From NCBI RefSeq assembly GCF_000177075.1, contig NZ_ADEG01000036.1:1-45978 (forward strand): DNA of 45,978 bases. The letters run 5' to 3'. The DNA comes from Hoylesella buccalis ATCC 35310. GTDB lineage: Bacteria; Bacteroidota; Bacteroidia; Bacteroidales; Bacteroidaceae. The translations under genes and the position numbers were made by a program. The first letter of the stretch is position 1, and every line of letters starts with the position of its first letter. Under the pieces are notes generated by a model. That model made no database searches, was not told the DNA's origin, and worked only from the letters and a program-made list of their open reading frames with translations. This document shows, one piece after another, positions 1 to 7,329 of the stretch.

Positions 1-174
1 TTTTAAAGAATTAAGAGATGTTAAGGAACTCGGGCAGCAACTATGCCCCTTTATCCTTCATTGTTTAATACCGCAGTTTTTAAAATATCAGGAGTTAAGG
101 GATTGTGCAGCCGAGGTTGTCTCTTTGGCTTCGCAACTCCTTAACTCCTGAATATCTATTTTGCCGTTGCAGGC
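1..174. repeat. Intergenic GGAGTTAA-type repeats and hairpin downstream of glnA
   Basis: There is no gene here. The stretch holds GAATTAAGA, TGTTAAGGA and GGAGTTAAGG-like words, related to the AACTCC tract at 7221-7326. Bases 88-100 and 139-151 form a perfect 13-base inverted repeat (TCAGGAGTTAAGG against its complement), extended by four more pairs past a one-base bulge, around a 38-base loop. A second small hairpin pairs GGGCA at 35-39 with TGCCC. The large hairpin starts 24 bases past the glnA stop, so it may end or protect the glnA transcript. It lacks the clear T-run of a textbook terminator. Confidence 0.5.
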
Positions 175-1680
175 TTATCCGCAGTGGAAGTATTCCTGCA
201 CGAGCTCCTTCGTGGCATCGTGGTTCTTCTCGATGTCGTGGCGGAGCGTGCGGTCATTGAATGAGCGTAGCTGCTTGATGATGCCGTCGATCATGGCCTT
301 GCTGAACACGCCCTTCTCCTCATACACCGCGCGCTGGCGCTCGAGGCAGTCGGCGGATGCGCAGCAGCTGTCAGGCAACTGAGCCAGTTTACTGAGTTTG
401 TCGGCGTTTGCTGCATCGTGTATGTTGACGTTGACGTATGTGCTGTCTGCCACTTCGAGCGCGTTGTCCATCTCGAAGCCATGGCGGCATGCCACGCAGA
501 GGCCGGCGATGAGTTGGTACAGGTCGGCGCTGCCGTCCGGTGAGCGCATCTCCACCGTCTGCTTTGCCGATGTGTCGGCGATGGCCTCCGGCTCCTGCGG
601 GTTTGCTGCGTGGCAGAGGTCGATGCCTGCTGTCCACCCGAGCGGCACTCTGACGAGCACGCTGCGGTTGCGGTCGCCCCAGCAAACGTTTGTCGGCGCT
701 TCCTGATGCGGCACGAGGCGGAAATATGACGTTGGGTTCTTGTTGCCAAAGGCGGTGATGCTCTCTGCCAGGTCCATCATTCCGGCGATGGCCTTGCGCG
801 CTGCGGCGCTCAGTTTCCCGCCATCGAGCATCTGGTTCTTGCCGTCCTTCACCATGCGCATGTGTATGTGCAGCCCGCTTCCTGCCTTGCCCACGGTAAT
901 CTTCGGGGCGAACGTCACGTTGAGCCCCATCTCGTATGCCAGGTTCCTAATAGCCCATTTCGCCAGCATGAGCTGGTCGGCGGCTTTCTCGGCGTACACC
1001 GGCAGGAACTCAATCTCATTCTGTTCGTAGAGCAGGCCGTCCTCTGTGAAGATGCCCACTTCCGAGTGCCCGTATTTTATCTCCCCTCCGGTCTGTGCCA
1101 CATAGAGCATGCACTGCTGGCGGAAGTCGTTCATCTTGGCATACGGGGCAGACTCGTGGTATCCGTGCTGGTCGATTGCCGGGAACACCTCCGGGTCTTC
1201 GTCTATGACGTAGTATTCGAGCTCGCCCATCGCATAGAACTCCATTCCCGTTGTCTCGCGGAATGCGCGGCACGCCTTGCGCAGCGTGTTCTCGGGAGAA
1301 GATGCGAGCGGATTGCCGTCTTTGTCGAAGTAACTGCACAACATGCAGAGCGTCGGGATTTCTGCGAACGGGTCGAGGAACGCCGTGCTGAAACGCGGCA
1401 GCACATACAGGTCACTGCTTCCCGCCTCGATGAATGAGAACAGGCTCGAGCCGTCGACACGCTCACCGCATGTCAGTATGGTCTCAAGGTAATCCCTGTT
1501 CGTGATGACAAAGTTGAGGGTCTTCAACTTGCCGTCGTCCGCAGGATACATGAAATTGACCATCTTCACTTCATTGGCCTCGATGAAGCGGATGATGTCT
1601 GCCTTCGTAAATTCTTCCGTAGGCTTCTGCAGGAATGCCACCACGGGGTTGGCATTCATTGCCAGTTCTGCTTTTGTCAT
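175..1680 (-). CDS. glnA: Glutamine synthetase, type I-like
   Basis: This 501-residue cytoplasmic enzyme should make glutamine from glutamate, ammonia and ATP. The length suits a GSI-type subunit rather than the roughly 700-residue GSIII also common in Bacteroidetes. The beta-grasp domain comes first, then catalytic landmarks: GELEYYV (152-158), YGHSEVG (203-209), the metal-binding EQNEIEF (219-225), GSGLHIHM (267-274) with its ATP/glutamate-site His, NPTSYFRL (315-322), NRS..VRVP (338-346) and VEMRSPDGSADLY (376-388). The first ATG is used; an in-frame ATG seven codons later is possible. No Shine-Dalgarno is visible, but a good TTTG-N20-TAATTTTG promoter lies 43 bases upstream, inside a palindrome. 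The gene stands alone. Its GC content, clearly higher than its neighbours by eye, opens long spurious antisense frames. Confidence 0.95.
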   Translation of the reverse strand: MTKAELAMNANPVVAFLQKPTEEFTKADIIRFIEANEVKMVNFMYPADDGKLKTLNFVITNRDYLETILTCGERVDGSSLFSFIEAGSSDLYVLPRFSTAFLDPFAEIPTLCMLCSYFDKDGNPLASSPENTLRKACRAFRETTGMEFYAMGELEYYVIDEDPEVFPAIDQHGYHESAPYAKMNDFRQQCMLYVAQTGGEIKYGHSEVGIFTEDGLLYEQNEIEFLPVYAEKAADQLMLAKWAIRNLAYEMGLNVTFAPKITVGKAGSGLHIHMRMVKDGKNQMLDGGKLSAAARKAIAGMMDLAESITAFGNKNPTSYFRLVPHQEAPTNVCWGDRNRSVLVRVPLGWTAGIDLCHAANPQEPEAIADTSAKQTVEMRSPDGSADLYQLIAGLCVACRHGFEMDNALEVADSTYVNVNIHDAANADKLSKLAQLPDSCCASADCLERQRAVYEEKGVFSKAMIDGIIKQLRSFNDRTLRHDIEKNHDATKELVQEYFHCG

Positions 1681-1710
1681 AGTATTAATATATTTTACAA
1701 GTTAGTAATG

Positions 1711-1754
1711 TAATTTTGCATGCAAAATTAGTTATTTGTTTTCACACCGCCAAA
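1711..1754 (-). promoter_or_regulatory. glnA promoter with 20-base palindromic operator candidate
   Basis: On the minus strand, TTTG (complement of 1751-1754) precedes TAATTTTG (complement of 1723-1730) by exactly 20 bases, the classic Bacteroidetes -33/-7 pair. The -7 box is one half of a perfect 20-base palindrome at 1711-1730 (TAATTTTGCA followed by TGCAAAATTA), so the same TAATTTTG is also present on the plus strand. The expected transcription start (about 1716-1719) falls inside the palindrome. Leader of about 37 bases. The symmetry is seen; a repressor or nitrogen-control role is inference. Confidence 0.75.
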
Positions 1755-1960
1755 TAAAAACATGGAAATAATGCGGGGGAGGGGGGAGATTATAGACATA
1801 AAGTTTTGGATTATTTGATAAAGACAACGGGAATAGATCCTATAAAAAGATTTTTTCCTAACAAATTACGGAATTATCTTGCTTGAACCCACTTATAATT
1901 ACCAACAACCTTCCTTCCATGAAAGAGCTGTGAGAGTTGCTTAACAAAACATGAAACCTA

Positions 1961-1992
1961 TTTGTGTTTGTGCGTAGAAACAGTTACCTTTG
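1961..1992 (+). promoter_or_regulatory. Promoter of the glycosyltransferase cluster
   Basis: TTTG at 1961-1964, a 20-base spacer, and TACCTTTG at 1985-1992 match the Bacteroidetes primary sigma factor consensus. The box covers the TTG at 1990 that would otherwise open the reading frame, so translation must start downstream at ATG 2017, giving a leader of about 20 bases. Confidence 0.75.
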
Positions 1993-2016
1993 CAGATACG
2001 TTACAACAGTCAAGAC

Positions 2017-2937
2017 ATGCTATTAAGTATCATCATACCTGTCTATTTTGTCGAGGAAACATTGCAACGATGTGTGAAGAGTATTTTGCAACAAACCTTT
2101 ACCGACTGGGAACTTATCTTGGTAGATGACGGTTCACCTGACGGTTGTCCTGCGCTGTGCGATGAGTTTTGCCTGCAAGATAACCGCATCAAAGTGGTAC
2201 ATCAAACCAATGGCGGACTAAGTGCTGCTCGCAATTCGGGGTTGTTGCAGGCACAAGGTAGCTACGTCACGCTTTTAGACAGTGACGACTATGTGCGCAA
2301 AGACACCTACCAACAAGTGATGCAACAATTAGTGGATCAACCAGACATAGATATCATTGAATATCCTATTACCCTCCACACTCGAAACAAACAGCGAGAA
2401 AAGATATTATCCTTTCCTGCAAAGCGTTACAGCAATATGCTCACCTATTGGTTTGAGAGTCAAGCCTACCTACACACCTACGCTTGTAACAAGGTGTACA
2501 AACGCAGGCTTTTCAACCAAGTACGCTATCCTGTGAATAAGGTGTTTGAAGATGTGTACACCCTACCATTGCTTTTACGACAAAGCAAGGTGGTAGCCAC
2601 CACCGATAAAGGTATGTATTTCTACGTTGACAATCCGCAGGGCATCACCGCAACGGCTGGTGGTGAACAACTCAAGGATTTGCTGCATGCTCATCTTGCA
2701 TTGTTACAAGATTCTCAATTAACAGAACATGAGGGATTTGCCAATTACTACGAACACATATTAAACATACAAATGGATGTCTGCGAGATGACGGGAGCAC
2801 AACCCACTCTACCCTCATTCAACTTTCGCGGTCAGCAAGACATTCCATTTAAGACGAGGCTTTCCAGTCTCATAGGAATACAACGCTTATGCCAACTGAA
2901 CCAATTTATACACAAGGTGTATCGAAGAAGCCGTTAG
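2017..2937 (+). CDS. Glycosyltransferase family 2 (first of three)
   Basis: This 306-residue GT-A fold glycosyltransferase probably transfers a sugar from a nucleotide sugar during surface polysaccharide or glycolipid synthesis at the cytoplasmic face. The N-terminus is the family signature: LSIIIPVY at residues 3-10, nucleotide-binding DDGS at 37-40, GGLSAARN near 66-73, and the metal-binding DSDD at 88-91. The C-terminal third is not diagnostic and I cannot name donor or acceptor. ATG 2017 is chosen because the frame upstream of it (TTG 1990) lies in the -7 promoter box. The gene overlaps the next one by 49 bases, and the three transferases probably form one transcript. Confidence 0.9.
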   Translation: MLLSIIIPVYFVEETLQRCVKSILQQTFTDWELILVDDGSPDGCPALCDEFCLQDNRIKVVHQTNGGLSAARNSGLLQAQGSYVTLLDSDDYVRKDTYQQVMQQLVDQPDIDIIEYPITLHTRNKQREKILSFPAKRYSNMLTYWFESQAYLHTYACNKVYKRRLFNQVRYPVNKVFEDVYTLPLLLRQSKVVATTDKGMYFYVDNPQGITATAGGEQLKDLLHAHLALLQDSQLTEHEGFANYYEHILNIQMDVCEMTGAQPTLPSFNFRGQQDIPFKTRLSSLIGIQRLCQLNQFIHKVYRRSR

Positions 2938-3866
2938 TGAGCTTCATCATACCCGTTTACAATTTGCCAGCTTCTTTAGTTACAGAGTGCTTAGACAGTA
3001 TTCTGATGCTATCGCTTGACGCAAAAAGTTGCGAGATAATTGTGGTAGACGACGGCTCCGACACGTCTCTCCTCAGTGCCTTGAACGCTTATCTCGACAA
3101 AATTGTCTATATACGCCAGCCCAACCAAGGGGCTGCAAGTGCTCGCAATATGGGTTTGTGTGTCGCCAAAGGCGAATATATCCAGTTTGTTGATGGCGAC
3201 GACGCACTCATCCCCTTTGTCTATGAACATTGTTTGGATCTTGTGCGATGTCAGGATGCCGAGATGGTGAAGTTCGATTTGACACGCAACAAAAAGCAAG
3301 ACAACAACTACAATATTGAAGGTCCAATGACTGGTAGCCAATATATGAGTACACACAACCTGAAAGTTGCTGTTTGGAGCATGCTCTTTAAGCGTGATTT
3401 GTTGTGCGGATTAAGATTTACACCAGGCTTGCTGAACGAAGATGAGGAATTCACACCCCTGCTCATCTTGCGCACCGAACGATTGTACATTACCGATGCC
3501 AAGGCGTATTACTATCGAAAGAGAGACAACTCGTGTACCACAAGCAAAAATAAGAAAACCCAATTGCAACGCCTGCAAGATACTCTTCGGATATTGGGAC
3601 AATTTCAGCAACGCATTGACACGCTACCTCCCATGGAGCGAAACGCCATGCAGCGACGCATCGCACAGCTCTCTATGGACTATATATATAATGTGGCACG
3701 CTATACGCACAGTCTTCACCGACTTGAAACTGCTTTGCAGGAGATGAGGCGACATGGACTCTATCCGCTACCCGATAAGAAATATACCCGTAAGTACAGC
3801 CTTTTCAGACGGTTAATACGCACCAAAGCAGGCAGATATTTGCTCATTTTAATGACATTGAGATGA
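2889..3866 (+). CDS. Glycosyltransferase family 2 (second of three)
   Basis: This 325-residue GT2 enzyme has the same architecture as its neighbour: VSFIIPVYN at 17-25, DDGS at 54-57, GAASARN at 81-87, DGDD at 102-105 and a later acidic NEDEE near residue 180 that probably contains the catalytic base. A basic C-terminus (KYSLFRRLIRTKAGRYL) may touch the membrane. The ATG at 2889 lies inside the end of the preceding gene; no later in-frame ATG leaves the first beta strand intact. It overlaps the next gene by ATGA, which suggests translational coupling. The two GT2 genes differ enough to be ancient paralogues. Specificity is unknown. Confidence 0.9.
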   Translation: MPTEPIYTQGVSKKPLVSFIIPVYNLPASLVTECLDSILMLSLDAKSCEIIVVDDGSDTSLLSALNAYLDKIVYIRQPNQGAASARNMGLCVAKGEYIQFVDGDDALIPFVYEHCLDLVRCQDAEMVKFDLTRNKKQDNNYNIEGPMTGSQYMSTHNLKVAVWSMLFKRDLLCGLRFTPGLLNEDEEFTPLLILRTERLYITDAKAYYYRKRDNSCTTSKNKKTQLQRLQDTLRILGQFQQRIDTLPPMERNAMQRRIAQLSMDYIYNVARYTHSLHRLETALQEMRRHGLYPLPDKKYTRKYSLFRRLIRTKAGRYLLILMTLR

Positions 3867-4972
3867 AGATTTTGCTTTTAGGAGAATACAGCAATGTGCA
3901 CTGGACATTGGCAGAAGGACTGCGACAGTTGGGACACACAGTAACCGTGGTATCGAATGGTGACTTCTGGAAGAACTATCAGCGCGACATCGATTTGTCA
4001 AGAACACTGGGAAAATTAGGCGGTATGCGTTACATGGCGAAACTATACCGCTTGCTCCCCCTGTTATGTGGCTATGATGTCGTGCAGGTAGTTAACCCGA
4101 TGTTCTTGGAAATCAAAGCACACCGCATCATGCCCATTTACAAATACTTGCGCAAACACAACAAAAAGATATTCATGGGTGCCTTTGGCATGGATTACTA
4201 CTGGGTTCACACCTGTTGCACCGACATGCCGCTGAAGTATAGCGATTTCAATATGGGCAAAGAATTACGCCAAACAGCTGATGCACTAAAAGAGCAAAGG
4301 GACTGGTTGGGGACGGATAAACAATGGCTCAATGAATATATGGCACACGATTGTGACGGCATCATTGCAGGACTTTACGAATATTGGGTATGCTACCATG
4401 CCCACTTTCCCGACAAAACAACGTTCATCCCCTTTCCTATTCGGACAAAAACGATGAGTGAAAGGCAACCAATGACGAATGGTGACCATCGGCTAAAACT
4501 GTTTATAGGCATCAATCGTGAACGGTCTGTCTACAAAGGAACAGACATCATGTTGAAAGCTGCACAAGACCTCGTGCTGAAATATCCCCATCAAGTAAGT
4601 TTGCAAATAGCCGAAAGTGTGCCTTTTCATCAATACCAACGCATGATGGACGAAGCAGATGTCATACTGGATCAGCTTTACAGTTATACTCCTGCCATGA
4701 ATGCTCTGGAGGCTATGAGCCGAGGTATCATCTGCATCGGTGGCGGCGAACCGGAGAACTACGAAATACTGAAGGAAACGGAGCTAAGGCCCATCATCAA
4801 CGTAGAACCTTCCTATGAAAGCGTTGAGCATGAGTTGGAGTTGCTGGTACAACATCCCGAACGGGTGAAACGGCTACAACAACAAAGCATAGACTATATC
4901 AAGAAGCACCACGACTACGTGCAAGTGGCCAAGCAATATGTAGATTTTTATAACAAAAGTTTCACTCCCTAA
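3863..4972 (+). CDS. GT-B fold glycosyltransferase (group 1 / GT4-like)
   Basis: This 369-residue protein starts with MKILLLGEYSNVHWTLAEGL, a Rossmann strand followed by the helix typical of GT-B transferases, and has GHTVTVVSNGDFWK soon after. The C-terminal half carries the donor-binding pattern: KLFIGINRERSVYKGTD, then YTPAMNALEAMSRGIICIGGGEPEN, where the acidic residue and the GG turn resemble the GT4 E-x7-E region without matching it fully. It is coupled by a four-base ATGA overlap to the previous gene and is last in the cluster. It probably adds a sugar in the same glycan pathway. The stop codon lies inside a 14-base inverted repeat. Confidence 0.85.
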   Translation: MKILLLGEYSNVHWTLAEGLRQLGHTVTVVSNGDFWKNYQRDIDLSRTLGKLGGMRYMAKLYRLLPLLCGYDVVQVVNPMFLEIKAHRIMPIYKYLRKHNKKIFMGAFGMDYYWVHTCCTDMPLKYSDFNMGKELRQTADALKEQRDWLGTDKQWLNEYMAHDCDGIIAGLYEYWVCYHAHFPDKTTFIPFPIRTKTMSERQPMTNGDHRLKLFIGINRERSVYKGTDIMLKAAQDLVLKYPHQVSLQIAESVPFHQYQRMMDEADVILDQLYSYTPAMNALEAMSRGIICIGGGEPENYEILKETELRPIINVEPSYESVEHELELLVQHPERVKRLQQQSIDYIKKHHDYVQVAKQYVDFYNKSFTP

Positions 4973-5006
4973 AACAGTTTTTGTTGTTAATGAGGGAGTG
5001 AAACTT
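4957..5006. terminator. Long inverted repeat between convergent genes
   Basis: Bases 4957-4970 (AAGTTTCACTCCCT) and 4993-5006 are perfect complements, giving a 14-base stem around a 22-base loop. The left arm includes the last codons and the first base of the stop codon of the glycosyltransferase. Read on the minus strand it is followed by CTTTTGTTATAAAA, so it may also stop nadE transcription. The large loop and weak T-run make it unusual for an intrinsic terminator. A second small palindrome (ACAGCAT/ATGCTGT) sits at 5037-5052. Confidence 0.5.
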
Positions 5007-5061
5007 AAGCTATGTAATCATCTTTCGTATGCCTTGACAGCATACATGCTGTTCACATTGT

Positions 5062-7119
5062 TTACAAGCTATCACACTCTTCTAACCAAAGTCTGCTGGT
5101 TGCGTCGCTTGGCATGCGCCAATCACCACGAGGACTTAAGCTCACGCTGACCACCTTGGGTCCATCAGGCAAACATGAACGCTTGAATTGCTGAGAGAAG
5201 AAACGCTTGCAAAATACCTTGAGCCACTTCTTAATAGTTTCCTCATCATAATATCCTATCATCTTAAGCGAGTCACCCTCAAGGTCTTGCCGCTGCTGCG
5301 GTTTTGTTTCTGCGAAAGCTTTTTTGGCCAACAAGAATATCTTGCGAGGACGGAAGCCAAAACGTAAGAAATAATAAAGGAAGAAATCGTGTAACTCGTA
5401 CGGGCCCACCAGATCCTCTGTCTTTTGCTTAATATCCCCATGCTCGTCGGCAGGTGTCAACTCGGGCGAGATGGGCGTATCAATAACATCCATCAAGATG
5501 CGTGCGGCCCGATCATCACAAGTGAGGTGTTGGGCATAGAAACGCACCAAAAACCTAATCATGGTCTTAGGAACCCCTGCGTTAACACCATACATGGACA
5601 TGTGGTCGCCATTATAGGTTGCCCACCCTAAGGCCAATTCGGACAAGTCGCCAGTGCCAACCACCAAAGCATTGAGCTGATTGCTCAAATCCATTAATAT
5701 CTGTGTGCGCTCGCGAGCCTGACAGTTTTCATACGTCGCATCATGTACATTGGGGTCATGCCCAATGTCTTCGAAATGCTGGTTGACGCTCTTACGGATG
5801 TCGATTTCCTTGATGGTGATACCAAGCTCTTGCATCAAATCAATAGCATTGTGATAGGTTCGGTCTGTCGTTCCGAAGCCTGGCATGGTCACACCGATGA
5901 TTCCTTTGCGGTCGTAACCAAGTTGGTCGAACGTCAACACGCAAACCAACAGTGCCAACGTAGAATCCAAGCCACCACTGATGCCCAGGACAGCGTTACG
6001 ACAACCTATGTGCTTGATGCGCGTAGCCAACCCCATCGACTGGATGTTGAGTACCTCCTCACAGCTTTCATCCAGTTGTTCTGTATCTGGGAGGAAGGGA
6101 TGTGGATTAATCTCGCGCTCAAGCTTGAAGTCATACGACCGCAGACATGACAGGCATTGCAGGTAATGGATGGTTGAACCACTGCTAAAAATGGCGAACT
6201 GGTTAGGGATCAAGTTGTCAGCGAATCCTTTTTGCTTGGCGTAATTATTTACTTGTCGCTGGGCATTGACATACGTTGAATTGGTTCTGCGCTCTGCTCT
6301 CAACATCTCAATGTCTATCTGTGCGGTTTGTATCTGTCCTTCGAACGTAAATCGTTTCCCCTCTGCCAGCAAGGTTCCTTTTTCATAGATGAGTCCATTG
6401 CCCGCATAAACCAAGTCTTGCGTACTCTCACCAAAACCACTGGTCGCATAGACATACCCTGTGATGGTTCTCGAACTTTGTTGAGAGAGCAAGCTCTTGA
6501 GGTAGTTGTACTTGCCAACCACAGCATCACTGGCCGAGAGGTTGAAGATGATGTCGGCACCTGCCAATGCTAATGTATTACTGGGGGGAACGGGTGCCCA
6601 CACGTCCTCACATATTTCAACACCAAATTGAACGCCGTCGGCAGTCACAAAGATTTGTGGATCGGGCGTCACCACGATTTGCTGTCCAGCATAACGTATG
6701 GTTGTTTCTTTCAAATCCTGCGAAGACGCAAACCATCTTTTCTCATAAAACTCACTGTAATCGGGCAGGTAGGTCTTTGGAATCACCCCAATAATCTGTC
6801 CTTGCTGAATGACCATGCCGCAATTCAAGAGCAAATCTCCGACAATGATAGGCAGTCCTACGATGACAATAACGTCTAACTTTCGCGTGAATTCCAGCAA
6901 ATGAAGTACAGAAGCTTCTGACGCATCTAATAAAAGATTCTGCTGAAACAAGTCCTGACACGTGTAAGAAGTGATGCCTAACTCTGGAAAGACGATGATT
7001 TCGACACCCTGTTCTTCGGCTTGAGCAATCTGAGCTTCAGTTTGCTCAACGTTGTACTTGCAGTCAGCCACCTTGACTAGTGGTACTGCACATGCTACTT
7101 TGATAAATCCTGATTTCAT
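5062..7119 (-). CDS. nadE: Glutamine-dependent NAD+ synthetase
   Basis: This 685-residue two-domain enzyme carries out the last step of NAD synthesis, amidating nicotinic acid adenine dinucleotide with ammonia from glutamine and using ATP. Residues 1-270 are a nitrilase-fold glutaminase with the Glu-Lys-Cys triad visible as FPELG (Glu46), PKTYLPDY (Lys115) and GVEICEDVW (Cys170). The synthetase domain starts near 350 and has the ATP pyrophosphatase loop SGGLDS at 381-386 and a downstream GTGDLSELALGWATYNGD segment. Length suits the long bacterial/eukaryotic-type NadE. ATG 7119 is the only sensible start. It follows the DUF2027-Smr gene across a 210-base repeat-bearing gap, so it may be transcribed separately. 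I found no good -7 box. Confidence 0.95.
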   Translation of the reverse strand: MKSGFIKVACAVPLVKVADCKYNVEQTEAQIAQAEEQGVEIIVFPELGITSYTCQDLFQQNLLLDASEASVLHLLEFTRKLDVIVIVGLPIIVGDLLLNCGMVIQQGQIIGVIPKTYLPDYSEFYEKRWFASSQDLKETTIRYAGQQIVVTPDPQIFVTADGVQFGVEICEDVWAPVPPSNTLALAGADIIFNLSASDAVVGKYNYLKSLLSQQSSRTITGYVYATSGFGESTQDLVYAGNGLIYEKGTLLAEGKRFTFEGQIQTAQIDIEMLRAERRTNSTYVNAQRQVNNYAKQKGFADNLIPNQFAIFSSGSTIHYLQCLSCLRSYDFKLEREINPHPFLPDTEQLDESCEEVLNIQSMGLATRIKHIGCRNAVLGISGGLDSTLALLVCVLTFDQLGYDRKGIIGVTMPGFGTTDRTYHNAIDLMQELGITIKEIDIRKSVNQHFEDIGHDPNVHDATYENCQARERTQILMDLSNQLNALVVGTGDLSELALGWATYNGDHMSMYGVNAGVPKTMIRFLVRFYAQHLTCDDRAARILMDVIDTPISPELTPADEHGDIKQKTEDLVGPYELHDFFLYYFLRFGFRPRKIFLLAKKAFAETKPQQRQDLEGDSLKMIGYYDEETIKKWLKVFCKRFFSQQFKRSCLPDGPKVVSVSLSPRGDWRMPSDATSRLWLEECDSL

Positions 7120-7220
7120 ATTGTATTGATTTAAAGTTGTTCGTATTATTTGACTGGAGTAAGTGGAGGCAAATGAAGTATACCAGCAAATTCGTTTTTA
7201 TTGGAAAGAGTAATGTCTGT

Positions 7221-7327
7221 TTACTCCCATTAACTCCCCTCGTAACTCCCATTAACTCCTAAGTTATACTGTAAAGCTATTGTCCATTAACTCCTGTTAA
7301 CTCCTCCCGTAACTCCCGTTAACTCCC
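7221..7327. repeat. AACTCC tandem-like repeat tract
   Basis: Between the Smr-protein gene and nadE, AACTCC occurs seven times in about 95 bases (starts at 7232, 7244, 7254, 7289, 7299, 7311 and 7321), preceded by a variant TTACTCCC at 7221. Spacing is 10-12 bases within two clusters, and a longer unit (CGTAACTCCCRTTAACTCC) appears in both. On the minus strand, the sense of both flanking genes, it reads GGAGTTAA(C/T) repeats, like those at 88-151. Function unknown; copy number may vary between strains. Confidence 0.75.
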
Positions 7328-7329
7328 CT

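Larger units (their letters stand above)
1681..2016. other. Divergent intergenic region between glnA and the glycosyltransferase genes
   Basis: This 336-base AT-rich region holds the glnA promoter (minus, 1711-1754) at one end and the glycosyltransferase promoter (plus, 1961-1992) at the other. I see no gene, RNA or repeat in the roughly 200 bases between them. Confidence 0.6.

Noticed and set aside
862..1437. 191-codon plus-strand open frame inside glnA
   Set aside because: It is antisense to a clearly identified glutamine synthetase; the protein has no recognisable motif and is explained by high GC.
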